DNA of 20,781 nucleotides, from positions 1 to 20,781 of the forward strand of contig CANRKS010000010.1 in the NCBI GenBank assembly GCA_947631285.1, read 5' to 3'. Source of the DNA: an uncultured Bacilli bacterium. Its GTDB lineage: Bacteria; Bacillota_I; Bacilli_A; RF39; UBA660. This document shows positions 13,265 to 20,765 of this stretch, in pieces. The notes below the pieces were generated by a model. It saw only the letters and a program-made list of their open reading frames with translations, was not told the origin of the DNA and searched no databases. Within the stretch, counting starts at the first letter, position 1. Each line of letters opens with the position of its first letter. Position numbers and translations under genes: made by a program.

Positions 13265-14488
13265 TTAATAATTTAAAGGATGCTTACTTGTTATTTCTAA
13301 AACTTCAGTCGTTAAATTAGCTAATACCTCTTCATTATCTTTATTTTTTAAAGCTTCATCTATAATATGGGCAATTTTAATAAAATCATCTTCTTTTAAA
13401 CCTCTGGTTGTCATTGCGGGACTACCAATTCTAATTCCACTCGTAACGGTTGCCTTTTCCGTTTCGTTAGGAATAGTATTTTTATTTACCGTAATATGAA
13501 TTTTATCAAGTAAAACTTCGGCTTCTTTACCAGTTATTCCTCGACTTTTTAAAACATCTAATAATATTAAATGGTTATCGGTTCCTCCACTTATAACATG
13601 ATAACCCATTTTAACAAATTCATCACTCATGGCTTTAATATTTTTAACAACTTGTTCCATATAAGTTTTAAATTCAGGTTTAAGGGCTTCATAAAAGGCT
13701 TGCGCTTTTGCCGCAATAACATGCATAAGAGGTCCGCCTTGAATACCAGGAAAAACGACTTTATCAATCTTTTTCGCTATTTCTTCATTATTAGTTAAAA
13801 TAATACCTCCTCGTGGTCCTCTTAAAGTTTTGTGGGTAGTAGATGTTACCACGTCAGCATAAGGAACGGGTGATGGATGTAAACCTGTTGCAACTAACCC
13901 AGCAATATGAGCCATATCAACAAACATATAAGCTCCCACTTCATCACATATTTCTCTTATCTTTTTAAAATCTATAATCCTTGAATAAGCTGAAGCTCCC
14001 GCAATAATCATTTTGGGCTTTTCCGCTAAAGCTAGTTCTCTTAATTTATCGTAGTTAATCATTTCCGTTTCGGGATCCAAATCATAACTAACTATTTCAT
14101 AATCTATACCACTAAAATTAAGTTTATAACCATGAGTTAAATGTCCTCCGTGATTTAAATTCATTCCCATTACTTTATCCCCATGATTAAGTAAGGCTCG
14201 ATAAACAGCCATATTGGCACTAGAACCACTATGAGGTTGAACATTAGCATATTGACAACCAAATAGTTCTTTTAAATAAAGAATAGCTTTTGTTTCAAAC
14301 ATATCAATATATTCGCATCCCCCATAATATCTTTTACCAGAATAACCCTCAGCATATTTATTAGTTAAAATACTTCCTTGAAGAGCCATAACTTCCTTGG
14401 AAACATAATTCTCTGAGGCAATTAATTCAATATTCTCTTCTTGTCTTTTTCTTTCTAATCTTAAAGCTTCCTCTAAATATTTATCCAT
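13265..14488 (-). CDS. glyA: Serine hydroxymethyltransferase
   Basis: PLP enzyme that converts serine and THF to glycine and 5,10-methylene-THF, the one-carbon donor used by ThyX. 407 residues, normal length, from ATG 14488; the upstream in-frame start at 14542 lacks an SD, whereas GGAGGA lies 5 nt before 14488. Motifs: ENIELIASENYVS (18-30), NVQPHSGSSANMA (82-94), MAHIAGL (192-198) and the PLP lysine K220 in STTHKTLRGPRGG. It is 22 nt after folD and 12 nt before thyX, in one operon, so the one-carbon unit is made next to its main user. Confidence 0.97.
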   Translation of the reverse strand: MDKYLEEALRLERKRQEENIELIASENYVSKEVMALQGSILTNKYAEGYSGKRYYGGCEYIDMFETKAILYLKELFGCQYANVQPHSGSSANMAVYRALLNHGDKVMGMNLNHGGHLTHGYKLNFSGIDYEIVSYDLDPETEMINYDKLRELALAEKPKMIIAGASAYSRIIDFKKIREICDEVGAYMFVDMAHIAGLVATGLHPSPVPYADVVTSTTHKTLRGPRGGIILTNNEEIAKKIDKVVFPGIQGGPLMHVIAAKAQAFYEALKPEFKTYMEQVVKNIKAMSDEFVKMGYHVISGGTDNHLILLDVLKSRGITGKEAEVLLDKIHITVNKNTIPNETEKATVTSGIRIGSPAMTTRGLKEDDFIKIAHIIDEALKNKDNEEVLANLTTEVLEITSKHPLNY

Positions 14489-14510
14489 ATTATCCTCCCA
14501 TATTCTATCT

Positions 14511-15347
14511 TTAAAATTTATCTTGATTCTTACTTGCTTCATATAAATTTTCTAAAAGCATCGCCACTGTCATTGGGCCAACTCCTCCGGGAACAGGCGT
14601 TAAATAAAGGGCCTTAGGACTTACACTTTCATAATCAACATCCCCAACTACTTTACCATTAACACGACTAATTCCAACATCTATAACAATTGATCCTTCT
14701 TTAAGCATATCACCTTTAATAAAATTAGGCTTTCCAACTGCACTTATAACAATATCGGCATTACGAGTAAAAAACTCTAAATTTTGGGTTTTAGAATGAC
14801 ACATAGTTACTGTGGCATTTTCGCTAATTAATAAATTAAATAAAGGCTTTCCCACAATATTACTTCTATTTATTAAGCAAACGCTTTTACCTTCTAAAGG
14901 AATATTATAATATTTTAACAATCTAATTATTCCTTTTGGGGTACAAGAAATTAAAGTTGGTCTTCCTAAAGCTAAATTGCCAACCGAGACATTAGAAAAT
15001 CCATCTACATCTTTTTGGGGATTTATAAAATTAAAGCATTTAATTTCATCTATTTCTTTAGGAAGAGGACTCTGAAGTAATATTCCTTTAATATAATCGT
15101 CATGATTTAATTTATCAATTAAAGCTAAGACTTCCTCTTCTTTCGTATTTTCATCTAAATGATATAGTTTTCCTTCAATGCCCAATTCTTCACATTTTTT
15201 TAATTTGCTTTTGATGTAAATACTACTAGCTTCATCATTACCAACCCAAATGACGGCCAAGGATACTTTTTTATTTAAAGAAGCAAAATCTTTTTTTAAA
15301 TTTTCTAAAATTTCATTACTTACTTTTTTTCCATCTAAAATAACCAT
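14511..15347 (-). CDS. folD: Methylene-THF dehydrogenase / methenyl-THF cyclohydrolase
   Basis: Bifunctional enzyme interconverting 5,10-methylene-THF, methenyl-THF and 10-formyl-THF, giving NADPH and the purine one-carbon donor. 278 residues from ATG 15347. Visible: YIKSKLKKC with the catalytic Lys, GILLQSPLP, NPQKDVDGFS, SCTPKGIIRLL, INRSNIVGKP and DVGISRVNGKVVGDVDY, ending TPVPGGVGPMTVAMLLENL. ATG 15347 is set by a strong SD (AAGGAGGA) that is itself the last codons of ruvB; the gap to the ruvB stop is 1 nt, so the two are probably translationally coupled. An upstream in-frame start at 15383 would run well into ruvB and is unlikely. Confidence 0.96.
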   Translation of the reverse strand: MVILDGKKVSNEILENLKKDFASLNKKVSLAVIWVGNDEASSIYIKSKLKKCEELGIEGKLYHLDENTKEEEVLALIDKLNHDDYIKGILLQSPLPKEIDEIKCFNFINPQKDVDGFSNVSVGNLALGRPTLISCTPKGIIRLLKYYNIPLEGKSVCLINRSNIVGKPLFNLLISENATVTMCHSKTQNLEFFTRNADIVISAVGKPNFIKGDMLKEGSIVIDVGISRVNGKVVGDVDYESVSPKALYLTPVPGGVGPMTVAMLLENLYEASKNQDKF

Positions 15348-15348
15348 T

Positions 15349-16362
15349 TTATTCCTCCTTAAATAAACCGATATTATAATCAATTCCTAAACTTTTATAA
15401 GCTTTTTGGGTAGCGATACGACCTCTATTTGTCCTTTTAATAAAACCTTCTTGTAATAGATAAGGCTCTACTACATCTTCTACTGTTGTTACTTCTTCCC
15501 CAATACTAGTAGAAATGGTTTCAACCCCCACCGGACCACCATTAAATTTTTCAATTAAACTGGTTAAATATTCTCGGTCAATACTATCAAGACCCGTTTC
15601 ATCAACATGTAATCTTTTTAAAGCTTTTAAAGTAATGTCTAAATCAATAATACCACTGCCTTCAACTAAAGCAAAATCACGAACTCTGCGAAATAATCTA
15701 TTAGCTACTCTTGGGGTTTTTCGACTTCTTTTGGCAAGTTCCATGGCAGCATCATCATTAACTTTAATATTAAAAACATTACCACTTCTTATAACAATAT
15801 CTTTAAGTTCTTCAAAAGAATAATATTCTAATTTAGAAACAATACCAAACCGATCTCTTAAAGGACTAGATAAATCACCAGCCCTAGTTGTAGCTCCCAC
15901 TAAAGTAAAAGGTGGCAAATTAATTTTAATGCTTTTGCTTTTACCTTCGGCTCCAATCACTAAATCAATTTCAAAATCTTCCATCGCCGGATATAATATT
16001 TCTTCGATATATGATGGCATCCGATGAATTTCATCAATAAATAAAACATCCCCAGGCTCTAAATTAGATAATATGGCTGCCAAATCACCTGTTTTTTCAA
16101 TTGATGGCCCACTAGCTGTTCTTAAATTAGAACCAAGCTCATTGGCAATTATATGGGCTAAAGTCGTCTTTCCAAGTCCGGGAGGACCATATAATAAAAC
16201 ATGATCTAAAGGCTCATTCCGCATTTTAGCAGCTTTAATAAAAACTCGTAAATTTTCTTTTATCTCTGTTTGGCCAACATATTCATCTAAATATTCCGGC
16301 CGAATATTTTTTTCAAATATATCTTCATCTTTTTCTTCTACACTTATTATTCTATCATTCAT
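15349..16362 (-). CDS. ruvB: Holliday junction branch migration ATPase RuvB
   Basis: AAA+ hexameric motor that drives branch migration of Holliday junctions with RuvA in recombinational repair. 337 residues. Walker A GPPGLGKTT (59-67), Walker B LFIDEIH (107-113), sensor ATTRAG (157-162), LRDRFG with the arginine finger (168-173), and the C-terminal winged-helix part with GPVGVETI, EPYLLQEGFI, RTNRGRIAT. The start follows AGGAGG, an ideal SD. It is 89 bp from ruvA, and that gap carries a promoter with a possible terminator, so ruvB can be expressed apart from ruvA. Its end provides the SD for folD. Confidence 0.98.
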   Translation of the reverse strand: MNDRIISVEEKDEDIFEKNIRPEYLDEYVGQTEIKENLRVFIKAAKMRNEPLDHVLLYGPPGLGKTTLAHIIANELGSNLRTASGPSIEKTGDLAAILSNLEPGDVLFIDEIHRMPSYIEEILYPAMEDFEIDLVIGAEGKSKSIKINLPPFTLVGATTRAGDLSSPLRDRFGIVSKLEYYSFEELKDIVIRSGNVFNIKVNDDAAMELAKRSRKTPRVANRLFRRVRDFALVEGSGIIDLDITLKALKRLHVDETGLDSIDREYLTSLIEKFNGGPVGVETISTSIGEEVTTVEDVVEPYLLQEGFIKRTNRGRIATQKAYKSLGIDYNIGLFKEE

Positions 16363-16397
16363 TTTTAACCTCCTGGACTATTTTAATTATTAAAACT

Positions 16398-16426
16398 ATT
16401 TTAGCATTATCTAAAAACAATTGCAA
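16398..16426 (-). promoter_or_regulatory. Promoter of ruvB-folD-glyA-thyX-pyrH-tmk
   Basis: TTGCAA (16421-16426), 17-nt spacer ending in TGC, then TAAAAT (16398-16403): an extended -10 with near-consensus hexamers. The start would be near 16391, giving about 28 nt of leader with AGGAGG. No other clear promoter was seen before tmk. Confidence 0.65.
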
Positions 16427-16448
16427 GAGAAAAATCAAACAATTGTTT
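16415..16448 (-). terminator. Possible weak terminator after ruvA, overlapping the ruvB -35 box
   Basis: Inverted repeat AAACAATTG (16415-16423) with CAATTGTTT (16440-16448), 16-nt loop, followed on the minus strand by TTTTT. The stem is AT-rich, so attenuation is more likely than a strong stop. Confidence 0.4.
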
Positions 16449-16451
16449 AAA

Positions 16452-17009
16452 TTATTTTAATAATAATTTTAAGGCATCTTTTACTTCTTCTTCTAAAGGT
16501 TTAGAAGCATCTATTAAAGGAATTACTTTTTTAATTTCTGCGGTTTTATAGCCTAAGTTTTCTAAGACGCTAATTAATTCCTCCATACTATCTTCACTAT
16601 CTTCAAGATCAGTTGAATCAAATACTTTACCTTTTAAATCTAAAATAATTTGGCGAGCTAATTTATCACCTATTTTAGGAAACTTCGTTAAATATAATAA
16701 ATTTTCTTTATTAATTGCATCTACTATTCCTTTGATAGAACCAGTTGCAAAAATACCACTGGCAACTTTGGGACCCATTCCTTTAACATTAATGAGCTTC
16801 ATAAATAATTCTTTTTCTTCCATTGATTTAAAACCATATAAAGAATATTCATCTTCTCTTATATGATTATATACATACACTTGATAAGTTTTTCCTACTT
16901 CATAACTAAAAGGATTTGGTACATGAATTAAATAGCCAACACCACCTACATCAATCACAATCCCATCAGCCATATTACTAGTAATAACTCCCTTAAAGTA
17001 ACTATACAT
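16452..17009 (-). CDS. ruvA: Holliday junction DNA-binding protein RuvA
   Basis: Tetrameric junction-binding subunit that loads RuvB. 185 residues, slightly short but normal for this group. An N-terminal OB domain starts MYSYFKGVI and carries GVGYLIHVPNPF (27-38). Two helix-hairpin-helix motifs follow: LINVKGMGPKVASGIFA and LTKFPKIGDKLARQIILDLKGK. A short acidic linker (SDTLED-like, about 130-142) leads to the C-terminal three-helix domain that contacts RuvB (LISVLENLGYKTAEIKKVI). The start at 17009 is preceded by GGTGAAG. It lies 98 bp from the upstream SipW-type gene and has a TATAAT at 17027-17032 with a poor -35. Confidence 0.97.
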   Translation of the reverse strand: MYSYFKGVITSNMADGIVIDVGGVGYLIHVPNPFSYEVGKTYQVYVYNHIREDEYSLYGFKSMEEKELFMKLINVKGMGPKVASGIFATGSIKGIVDAINKENLLYLTKFPKIGDKLARQIILDLKGKVFDSTDLEDSEDSMEELISVLENLGYKTAEIKKVIPLIDASKPLEEEVKDALKLLLK

Positions 17010-17071
17010 AATTCTTCACCATCTTAATTATACAATAATTTTTTTCTTTAGGAAACTTCTTTGGCAAAGAA

Positions 17072-17093
17072 AAAGTTTCAAGAGAGAAACTTT
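17072..17093 (-). terminator. Terminator of the second SipW-type protein gene
   Basis: Stem AAAGTTTC (17072-17079) / GAAACTTT (17086-17093) around a 6-nt loop; on the minus strand it runs into TTC and T-rich DNA. A third matching arm (GAAACTT, 17052-17058) allows an alternative hairpin. Confidence 0.6.
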
Positions 17094-17107
17094 CTAAAAA
17101 TTATAAA

Positions 17108-17908
17108 CTAATTAATAACAGCACTAACTAATGCTTTAAAAGTTTTACCCGCGGTGGAACCATTACATGAAGCATCTTGACATCCTTCTAAATAATCTAT
17201 CCAAACATATATTTTGTAAGTATTAGTTGTATTAGCACTAATTGTAGCACTATCTAAAGTATAATATTGAGCTGGTGTTCCAAGGGAAGCAACTTTTTCA
17301 GCTAATTTGCTTTTTAAGTCAATAGTGCTATTTTCTTCATTGGCAAATGTCGGAACAGTATTTAACATTACTTTATCATAAAGAGATTCCTCTTCCTCAA
17401 CATTTTGTTGTCTAGTAATTTTTACTTTTATTTTTTCATCAGGTATCAAATTAGTATCGTTAAAAGTTGTAAAGATTAATTTATATGGAACTGCGGTATT
17501 ACCTGTTTGACATCTATTAGTAACGGATACCGTCATTGGAGTCAAATTTTGAACTGCAAAATCATCAATAATAGGATAATTATAATCTCCTAAACTTAAT
17601 GTACTACTTACGGTATCACTTCCGGCTTCCGTAGTACCATTTAAAACAACATCAAAACATTCGGAAGTTGCTGTAATCGTAGTTTGTGATGCAGAATCAG
17701 AAGTAAGACTAGAAGCATAATAGGCATAAGTACTAGTTACTCCTAAGACAATCAAAACGGCAACAAAAACAAATGCTGAAAACAAATAAGCTTTCATGCT
17801 ATATTTTTCTTTTAAATCATCAGGCAATTCACTTGGTACTTCTTCTTGAAACTCTTTTTCAATATAAGCTTCAAAACCATTTTCATTTTGATTATTATTA
17901 TCACTCAT
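17108..17908 (-). CDS. Membrane-exported protein with SipW-type signal after an acidic N-terminal extension
   Basis: 266 residues from ATG 17908, which has AAAGGTGA just upstream; the GTG at 17917 lies within that SD. Residues 1-38 are acidic and hydrophilic. A membrane helix follows (about 39-60) and ends in STYAYYAS, the TYAYF-like pattern of SipW-cleaved TasA/camelysin proteins. Residues 67-266 are a Thr/Ser/Asn-rich beta domain with four Cys (84, 133, 243, 248), and C243/C248 sit in GCQDASCNG. The 38-residue extension before the helix is unusual for a signal peptide. It lies between obg and ruvA with its own promoter and terminator. No SipW peptidase gene is in the window. It may stay anchored if not cleaved. 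Function unknown. Confidence 0.78.
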   Translation of the reverse strand: MSDNNNQNENGFEAYIEKEFQEEVPSELPDDLKEKYSMKAYLFSAFVFVAVLIVLGVTSTYAYYASSLTSDSASQTTITATSECFDVVLNGTTEAGSDTVSSTLSLGDYNYPIIDDFAVQNLTPMTVSVTNRCQTGNTAVPYKLIFTTFNDTNLIPDEKIKVKITRQQNVEEEESLYDKVMLNTVPTFANEENSTIDLKSKLAEKVASLGTPAQYYTLDSATISANTTNTYKIYVWIDYLEGCQDASCNGSTAGKTFKALVSAVIN

Positions 17909-17946
17909 TATAATCACCTTTATTTTTTATATTATCTACCAATATA

Positions 17947-17975
17947 ATTATAATATAATTATGGCAAATACGCAA
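17947..17975 (-). promoter_or_regulatory. Promoter of the gene at 17108-17908
   Basis: On the minus strand TTGCGT (17970-17975), 17-nt spacer, TATAAT (17947-17952). A start near 17940 gives a leader of about 30 nt with AAAGGTGA. Confidence 0.6.
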
Positions 17976-17998
17976 CATATAAAAAAGGCAGTTTTACA

Positions 17999-19273
17999 CT
18001 ATTCTTTAAATTCAAAAATATAATCTAAGATTTGAACTTCGTCTCCTCTTTTAGCCCCCATCTTTTCTAATTCATCTTCAACACCCATTCCTCTTAATTT
18101 ACGGGCAAAACGAAGAACAGCTTCATCTTCATTAAATTTGGTCATATTAAATAATTTTTCGATGGTCTCTCCTTTAATAACCCAAATGTTTCCTTCTTTA
18201 GTAATGGTATAAGGCTTTTCCTCTTTAAATTCAAAAACTAAATGGCTTTCTAACTCTGAATCATCATAAATATTTTGATTTGTTATTTTAGTAAGTAAAG
18301 TGCCAATATAATTCATAAGTTCAGCAATTCCTGTATTATTAAGAGCACTTATAGGAAAAATAGTTTTATTAGGATAAGCTTTTTGAAAAGATTTTAAATT
18401 TTCTAAAGAATCTTCTAAATCCATTTTATTAGCTACAATTATTTCTTCTTTTTGACTCAATTTTTGACTATATTTTTCTATTTCTTTTCTTATTACTTGA
18501 TAATCATCAATGGGATTTCTTCCTTCACTACCACTCATATCAATAATATGAGCTAATATTTTAGTTCTCATCGCATGACGTAAAAATTTATCGCCTAGGC
18601 CAACTCCTTCAGAGGCTCCTTCAATAAGTCCCGGTAAATCAGCAATGACAAAATTTTGATAATTTGGTAATTTTACAACCCCTAAATTAGGTGATAAGGT
18701 TGTAAAGTGATAAGCCGCAATTTTAGGTTTAGATGCACTAATTTGAGATAAAAGAGTACTTTTACCAACTGATGGCAACCCAACTAAACCAACATCAGCT
18801 AAAACTTTTAATTCACATTTTATTAATCTAATTTCTCCTGGTTCACCTTTTTCACTAAACTTCGGTGCTGGATTATCATGAGTAGCAAAAGCTTTATTTC
18901 CTTTACCTCCTCTTCCCCCTTTGCAAACACAAACTGTTTCATCTTCATGGATTAAATCTGCAATAACAAGATTACTATCTAAATCTGTAATGGTTGTTCC
19001 CATTGGCACTTTAATAATGATGTCTTCAGCTGAAGCACCATATTTATTGGATCCCTTACCGTGATCTCCTCTTTCTCCTTTAATCGTTTTTAAATATCTT
19101 AAATCAATTAATGTTTTTAAACTTTTATCAGCTTTAAAGATAATGTCGCCACCCTTGCCACCATTACCTCCATCAGGTCCCCCCATCGGAACAAATTTTT
19201 CACGTCGAAAAGAGGTACAACCATCACCCCCAGAACCCGCGATAACTTTTAAAGTAATTTCATCGACGAACAT
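17999..19273 (-). CDS. obg: GTPase Obg (CgtA)
   Basis: Ribosome-associated GTPase for late 50S assembly and stress response. 424 residues from ATG 19273 (MFVDEITLKV), the canonical Obg start, with AGGTGA upstream; earlier in-frame codons (GTG 19282, ATG 19279) overlap that SD. Domains: a Gly-rich Obg fold (about 1-158, GGPDGGNGGKGG at 31-42), a G domain with GLPSVGKS (165-172), TT (191-192), DLPG (212-215), NKMD (282-285) and SAL (309-311), and a C-terminal OCT domain (about 345-424). It has its own extended -10 promoter, back-to-back with that of tRNA-Lys. A T-rich stretch follows the stop but no strong hairpin is visible. Confidence 0.97.
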   Translation of the reverse strand: MFVDEITLKVIAGSGGDGCTSFRREKFVPMGGPDGGNGGKGGDIIFKADKSLKTLIDLRYLKTIKGERGDHGKGSNKYGASAEDIIIKVPMGTTITDLDSNLVIADLIHEDETVCVCKGGRGGKGNKAFATHDNPAPKFSEKGEPGEIRLIKCELKVLADVGLVGLPSVGKSTLLSQISASKPKIAAYHFTTLSPNLGVVKLPNYQNFVIADLPGLIEGASEGVGLGDKFLRHAMRTKILAHIIDMSGSEGRNPIDDYQVIRKEIEKYSQKLSQKEEIIVANKMDLEDSLENLKSFQKAYPNKTIFPISALNNTGIAELMNYIGTLLTKITNQNIYDDSELESHLVFEFKEEKPYTITKEGNIWVIKGETIEKLFNMTKFNEDEAVLRFARKLRGMGVEDELEKMGAKRGDEVQILDYIFEFKE

Positions 19274-19291
19274 TTTCATCACCTAGCTTTA

Positions 19292-19300
19292 ATTATACCA
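19292..19300 (-). promoter_or_regulatory. Extended -10 promoter of obg
   Basis: TGGTATAAT on the minus strand, with TATGCA as -35 (19315-19320). The -35 boxes of obg and tRNA-Lys lie edge to edge at 19320/19321. Confidence 0.65.
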
Positions 19301-19320
19301 TTTATCTAGTCAGTTGCATA

Positions 19321-19349
19321 TTGCTTTTTTTTATTAAGTAAGTTATAAT
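19321..19349 (+). promoter_or_regulatory. Promoter of tRNA-Lys
   Basis: TTGCTT (19321-19326), 17-nt spacer, TATAAT (19344-19349). A start near 19356 lies about 10 nt before the mature 5' end at 19366. Confidence 0.7.
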
Positions 19350-19365
19350 TTATATTGTTTTAAAT

Positions 19366-19441
19366 GTCTCCTTAGCTCAGTTGGTAGAGCAACTGACTCT
19401 TAATCAGTGGGTCTAGGGTTCGAATCCCTAAGGGGACACCA
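19366..19441 (+). tRNA. tRNA-Lys(CTT)
   Basis: 76 nt that fold completely: acceptor GTCTCCT (19366-19372) with AGGGGAC (19431-19437, one G-U pair), D arm GCTC...GAGC (19375-19390), anticodon stem ACTGA/TCAGT (19392-19408) with loop CTCTTAA, and T arm TAGGG TTCGAAT CCCTA (19414-19430). The anticodon is CTT, reading the AAG codon of Lys. The discriminator is A and the CCA end is encoded (19439-19441). It is a single tRNA, not part of an array. Confidence 0.97.
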
Positions 19442-19451
19442 AATTGATACT

Positions 19452-19478
19452 AAACTTGAACTATTAAAGTTCGAGTTT
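19452..19478 (+). terminator. Terminator of tRNA-Lys
   Basis: Stem AAACTTGAAC / GTTCGAGTTT (19452-19461 / 19469-19478, one G-U pair) with a 7-nt loop, followed by T residues up to the stop of the convergent gene at 19480. Confidence 0.8.
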
Positions 19479-19479
19479 T

Positions 19480-19986
19480 TCATTGCTTTTTTAAAGTTAG
19501 TTTCTTAATAGCTTCAGGAATATGTTGCTCTCCTAAACCAGCATTAGGATAATCTTTTATATAAAAGTTGGTTTTGATGAGTCTATCTTCCTCTTCTTTC
19601 TTAAAATTAAATGTCCCGTCATCAATAATTAAATAGTTGTCTACTTCGTGGGTACTTAACCATTTTCTTATTTCTTCTTCTCTACTACCCATAATTGGTG
19701 TCATATCATAAATCGCAATATTGTATAAATCAAATAATCTTTTAAGTTCAATAGTTCTTTTATTCGTCGGGACAAATATCCCATTTTCCATATAGCCAAA
19801 TATTCGCCAAGTAGAAGATAAAACAATTAATGCTCCCGTAGATTTTACTATTTCGCTTAGATAAGAAATGCGCTTTTCATCAAGTTCTATCCGTCTTTCA
19901 TGCGTTATTTGATATTCATCATAAATATTTTTAAAAGTTTCTTGGGTATTTAATACTCCATCAATATCTAAAAAAATTACTTTCAT
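19480..19986 (-). CDS. HAD-fold protein (HAD_SAK / RNA-repair-type domain)
   Basis: 168 residues with a haloacid-dehalogenase fold. Motif I is LDIDGVLNT with D7 and D9, motif II LSSTWR (56-61) and motif IV IIDDG (120-124), with R/K in SREEEIRKWL between them. The start DIDGVLNT, the STWR motif and the small size match the HAD domain named after the 'Swiss Army Knife' RNA-repair proteins, also common as a stand-alone protein in bacteria. It is probably a cytoplasmic phosphatase or phosphotransferase of unknown substrate. The start at 19986 has AAGGTGA upstream at a rather long spacing. It is 35 nt downstream of the SH3 protein gene and may share its transcript; its stop abuts the tRNA terminator. 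Confidence 0.85.
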   Translation of the reverse strand: MKVIFLDIDGVLNTQETFKNIYDEYQITHERRIELDEKRISYLSEIVKSTGALIVLSSTWRIFGYMENGIFVPTNKRTIELKRLFDLYNIAIYDMTPIMGSREEEIRKWLSTHEVDNYLIIDDGTFNFKKEEEDRLIKTNFYIKDYPNAGLGEQHIPEAIKKLTLKKQ

Positions 19987-20021
19987 ATTTAAAATATATC
20001 ACCTTAGCAACATTTAAGATT

Positions 20022-20642
20022 CTATCTTTTATATTCATTAAAATCTAATACTTCTGATTCATCAGGTTTTATATCAAATTCGATTTTTTGGGTTTTAGAA
20101 GAACTTTTGCCCGCTTTATCCGTTATTGTATATACAATCCAGTATTGATCAATAAATTCTGATGGCTTCACTTCATGATAAATTTGATGAGTAATTTTAT
20201 AATCATCGGAATCTTCAATTATTTCTAAATGGCGATAATTAATATCTTTAATACTAGCTACTTTATAAACATTTTCTTTAAATTTAATAATTGGTGTCGC
20301 AATATCAATTGGATTATTATGATCATCTACCCATGGGCTTTTTTTAAGACTTGCTACCCAACCTGTTTTATCTTCAAATTCAATATTATACCAATAATAA
20401 CTTTTATCTTCTAAATAAACATCTAAAACTTTATATATTTCTCCCTTATTAACTTTACCAACTTCTTTTCCTTTCGTTGAATGATTACTTCTTACGCGAA
20501 TTGGATCTTTATAAGTAATCTCTATATACCATCCTTTTTTGATATCTTCTAATTTTTGATGTTCAATTCCTTTATTTATTAAAAAATATCCACCAACACC
20601 CCCAATTACTAATATGAATATTACTATTAAAATCTTCTTCAC
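20022..20642 (-). CDS. Membrane-anchored bacterial SH3 domain protein
   Basis: 206 residues starting at GTG 20642, supported by AGGTGG just upstream. A signal-anchor helix covers about residues 4-23. Residues about 38-100 form an SH3b domain (DPIRVRSNHSTKGKEVGKVNKGEIYKVL, then WYNIEFEDKTGWVAS), the kind that binds cell-wall material. Residues about 115-206 form a second, beta-rich part that includes YWIVYTITDKAGKSSSKTQKIEF, similar to extracellular Ig-like or cadherin-like repeats. It is probably attached to the outer face of the membrane and may bind peptidoglycan; the ligand is unknown. The HAD gene follows in the same direction. It has an extended -10 promoter. Confidence 0.85.
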   Translation of the reverse strand: MKKILIVIFILVIGGVGGYFLINKGIEHQKLEDIKKGWYIEITYKDPIRVRSNHSTKGKEVGKVNKGEIYKVLDVYLEDKSYYWYNIEFEDKTGWVASLKKSPWVDDHNNPIDIATPIIKFKENVYKVASIKDINYRHLEIIEDSDDYKITHQIYHEVKPSEFIDQYWIVYTITDKAGKSSSKTQKIEFDIKPDESEVLDFNEYKR

Positions 20643-20659
20643 TACTCCACCTCTAACTA

Positions 20660-20668
20660 ATTATATCA
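20660..20668 (-). promoter_or_regulatory. Extended -10 promoter of the SH3 protein gene
   Basis: TGATATAAT on the minus strand, the same form as the gpsA box. The -35 candidate is weak (TGTCAA at 18 nt). The leader would be about 11 nt and includes AGGTGG. Confidence 0.6.
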
Positions 20669-20741
20669 TAAAGAGGTCATTTTTTGACATGATAAGATAA
20701 ATTTCGTTGAATTAAAAGGTAAATTCTCGTAATATAAAAAA

Positions 20742-20765
20742 GTGATTTTTCATAAGTAAATTCAC
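20742..20765 (-). terminator. Probable terminator of a gene beyond the right edge
   Basis: Hairpin with GTGA-x-TTT and its complement (8 of 9 pairs) followed on the minus strand by six T. No coding region is visible between 20670 and the window end. Confidence 0.45.

Noticed and set aside
13571..15823. Plus-strand frames at 13571-13798 and 15515-15823
   Set aside because: Antisense to glyA and ruvB, which are conserved throughout.
20229..20414. Plus-strand frame of 61 residues
   Set aside because: Antisense to the SH3 protein; no SD.
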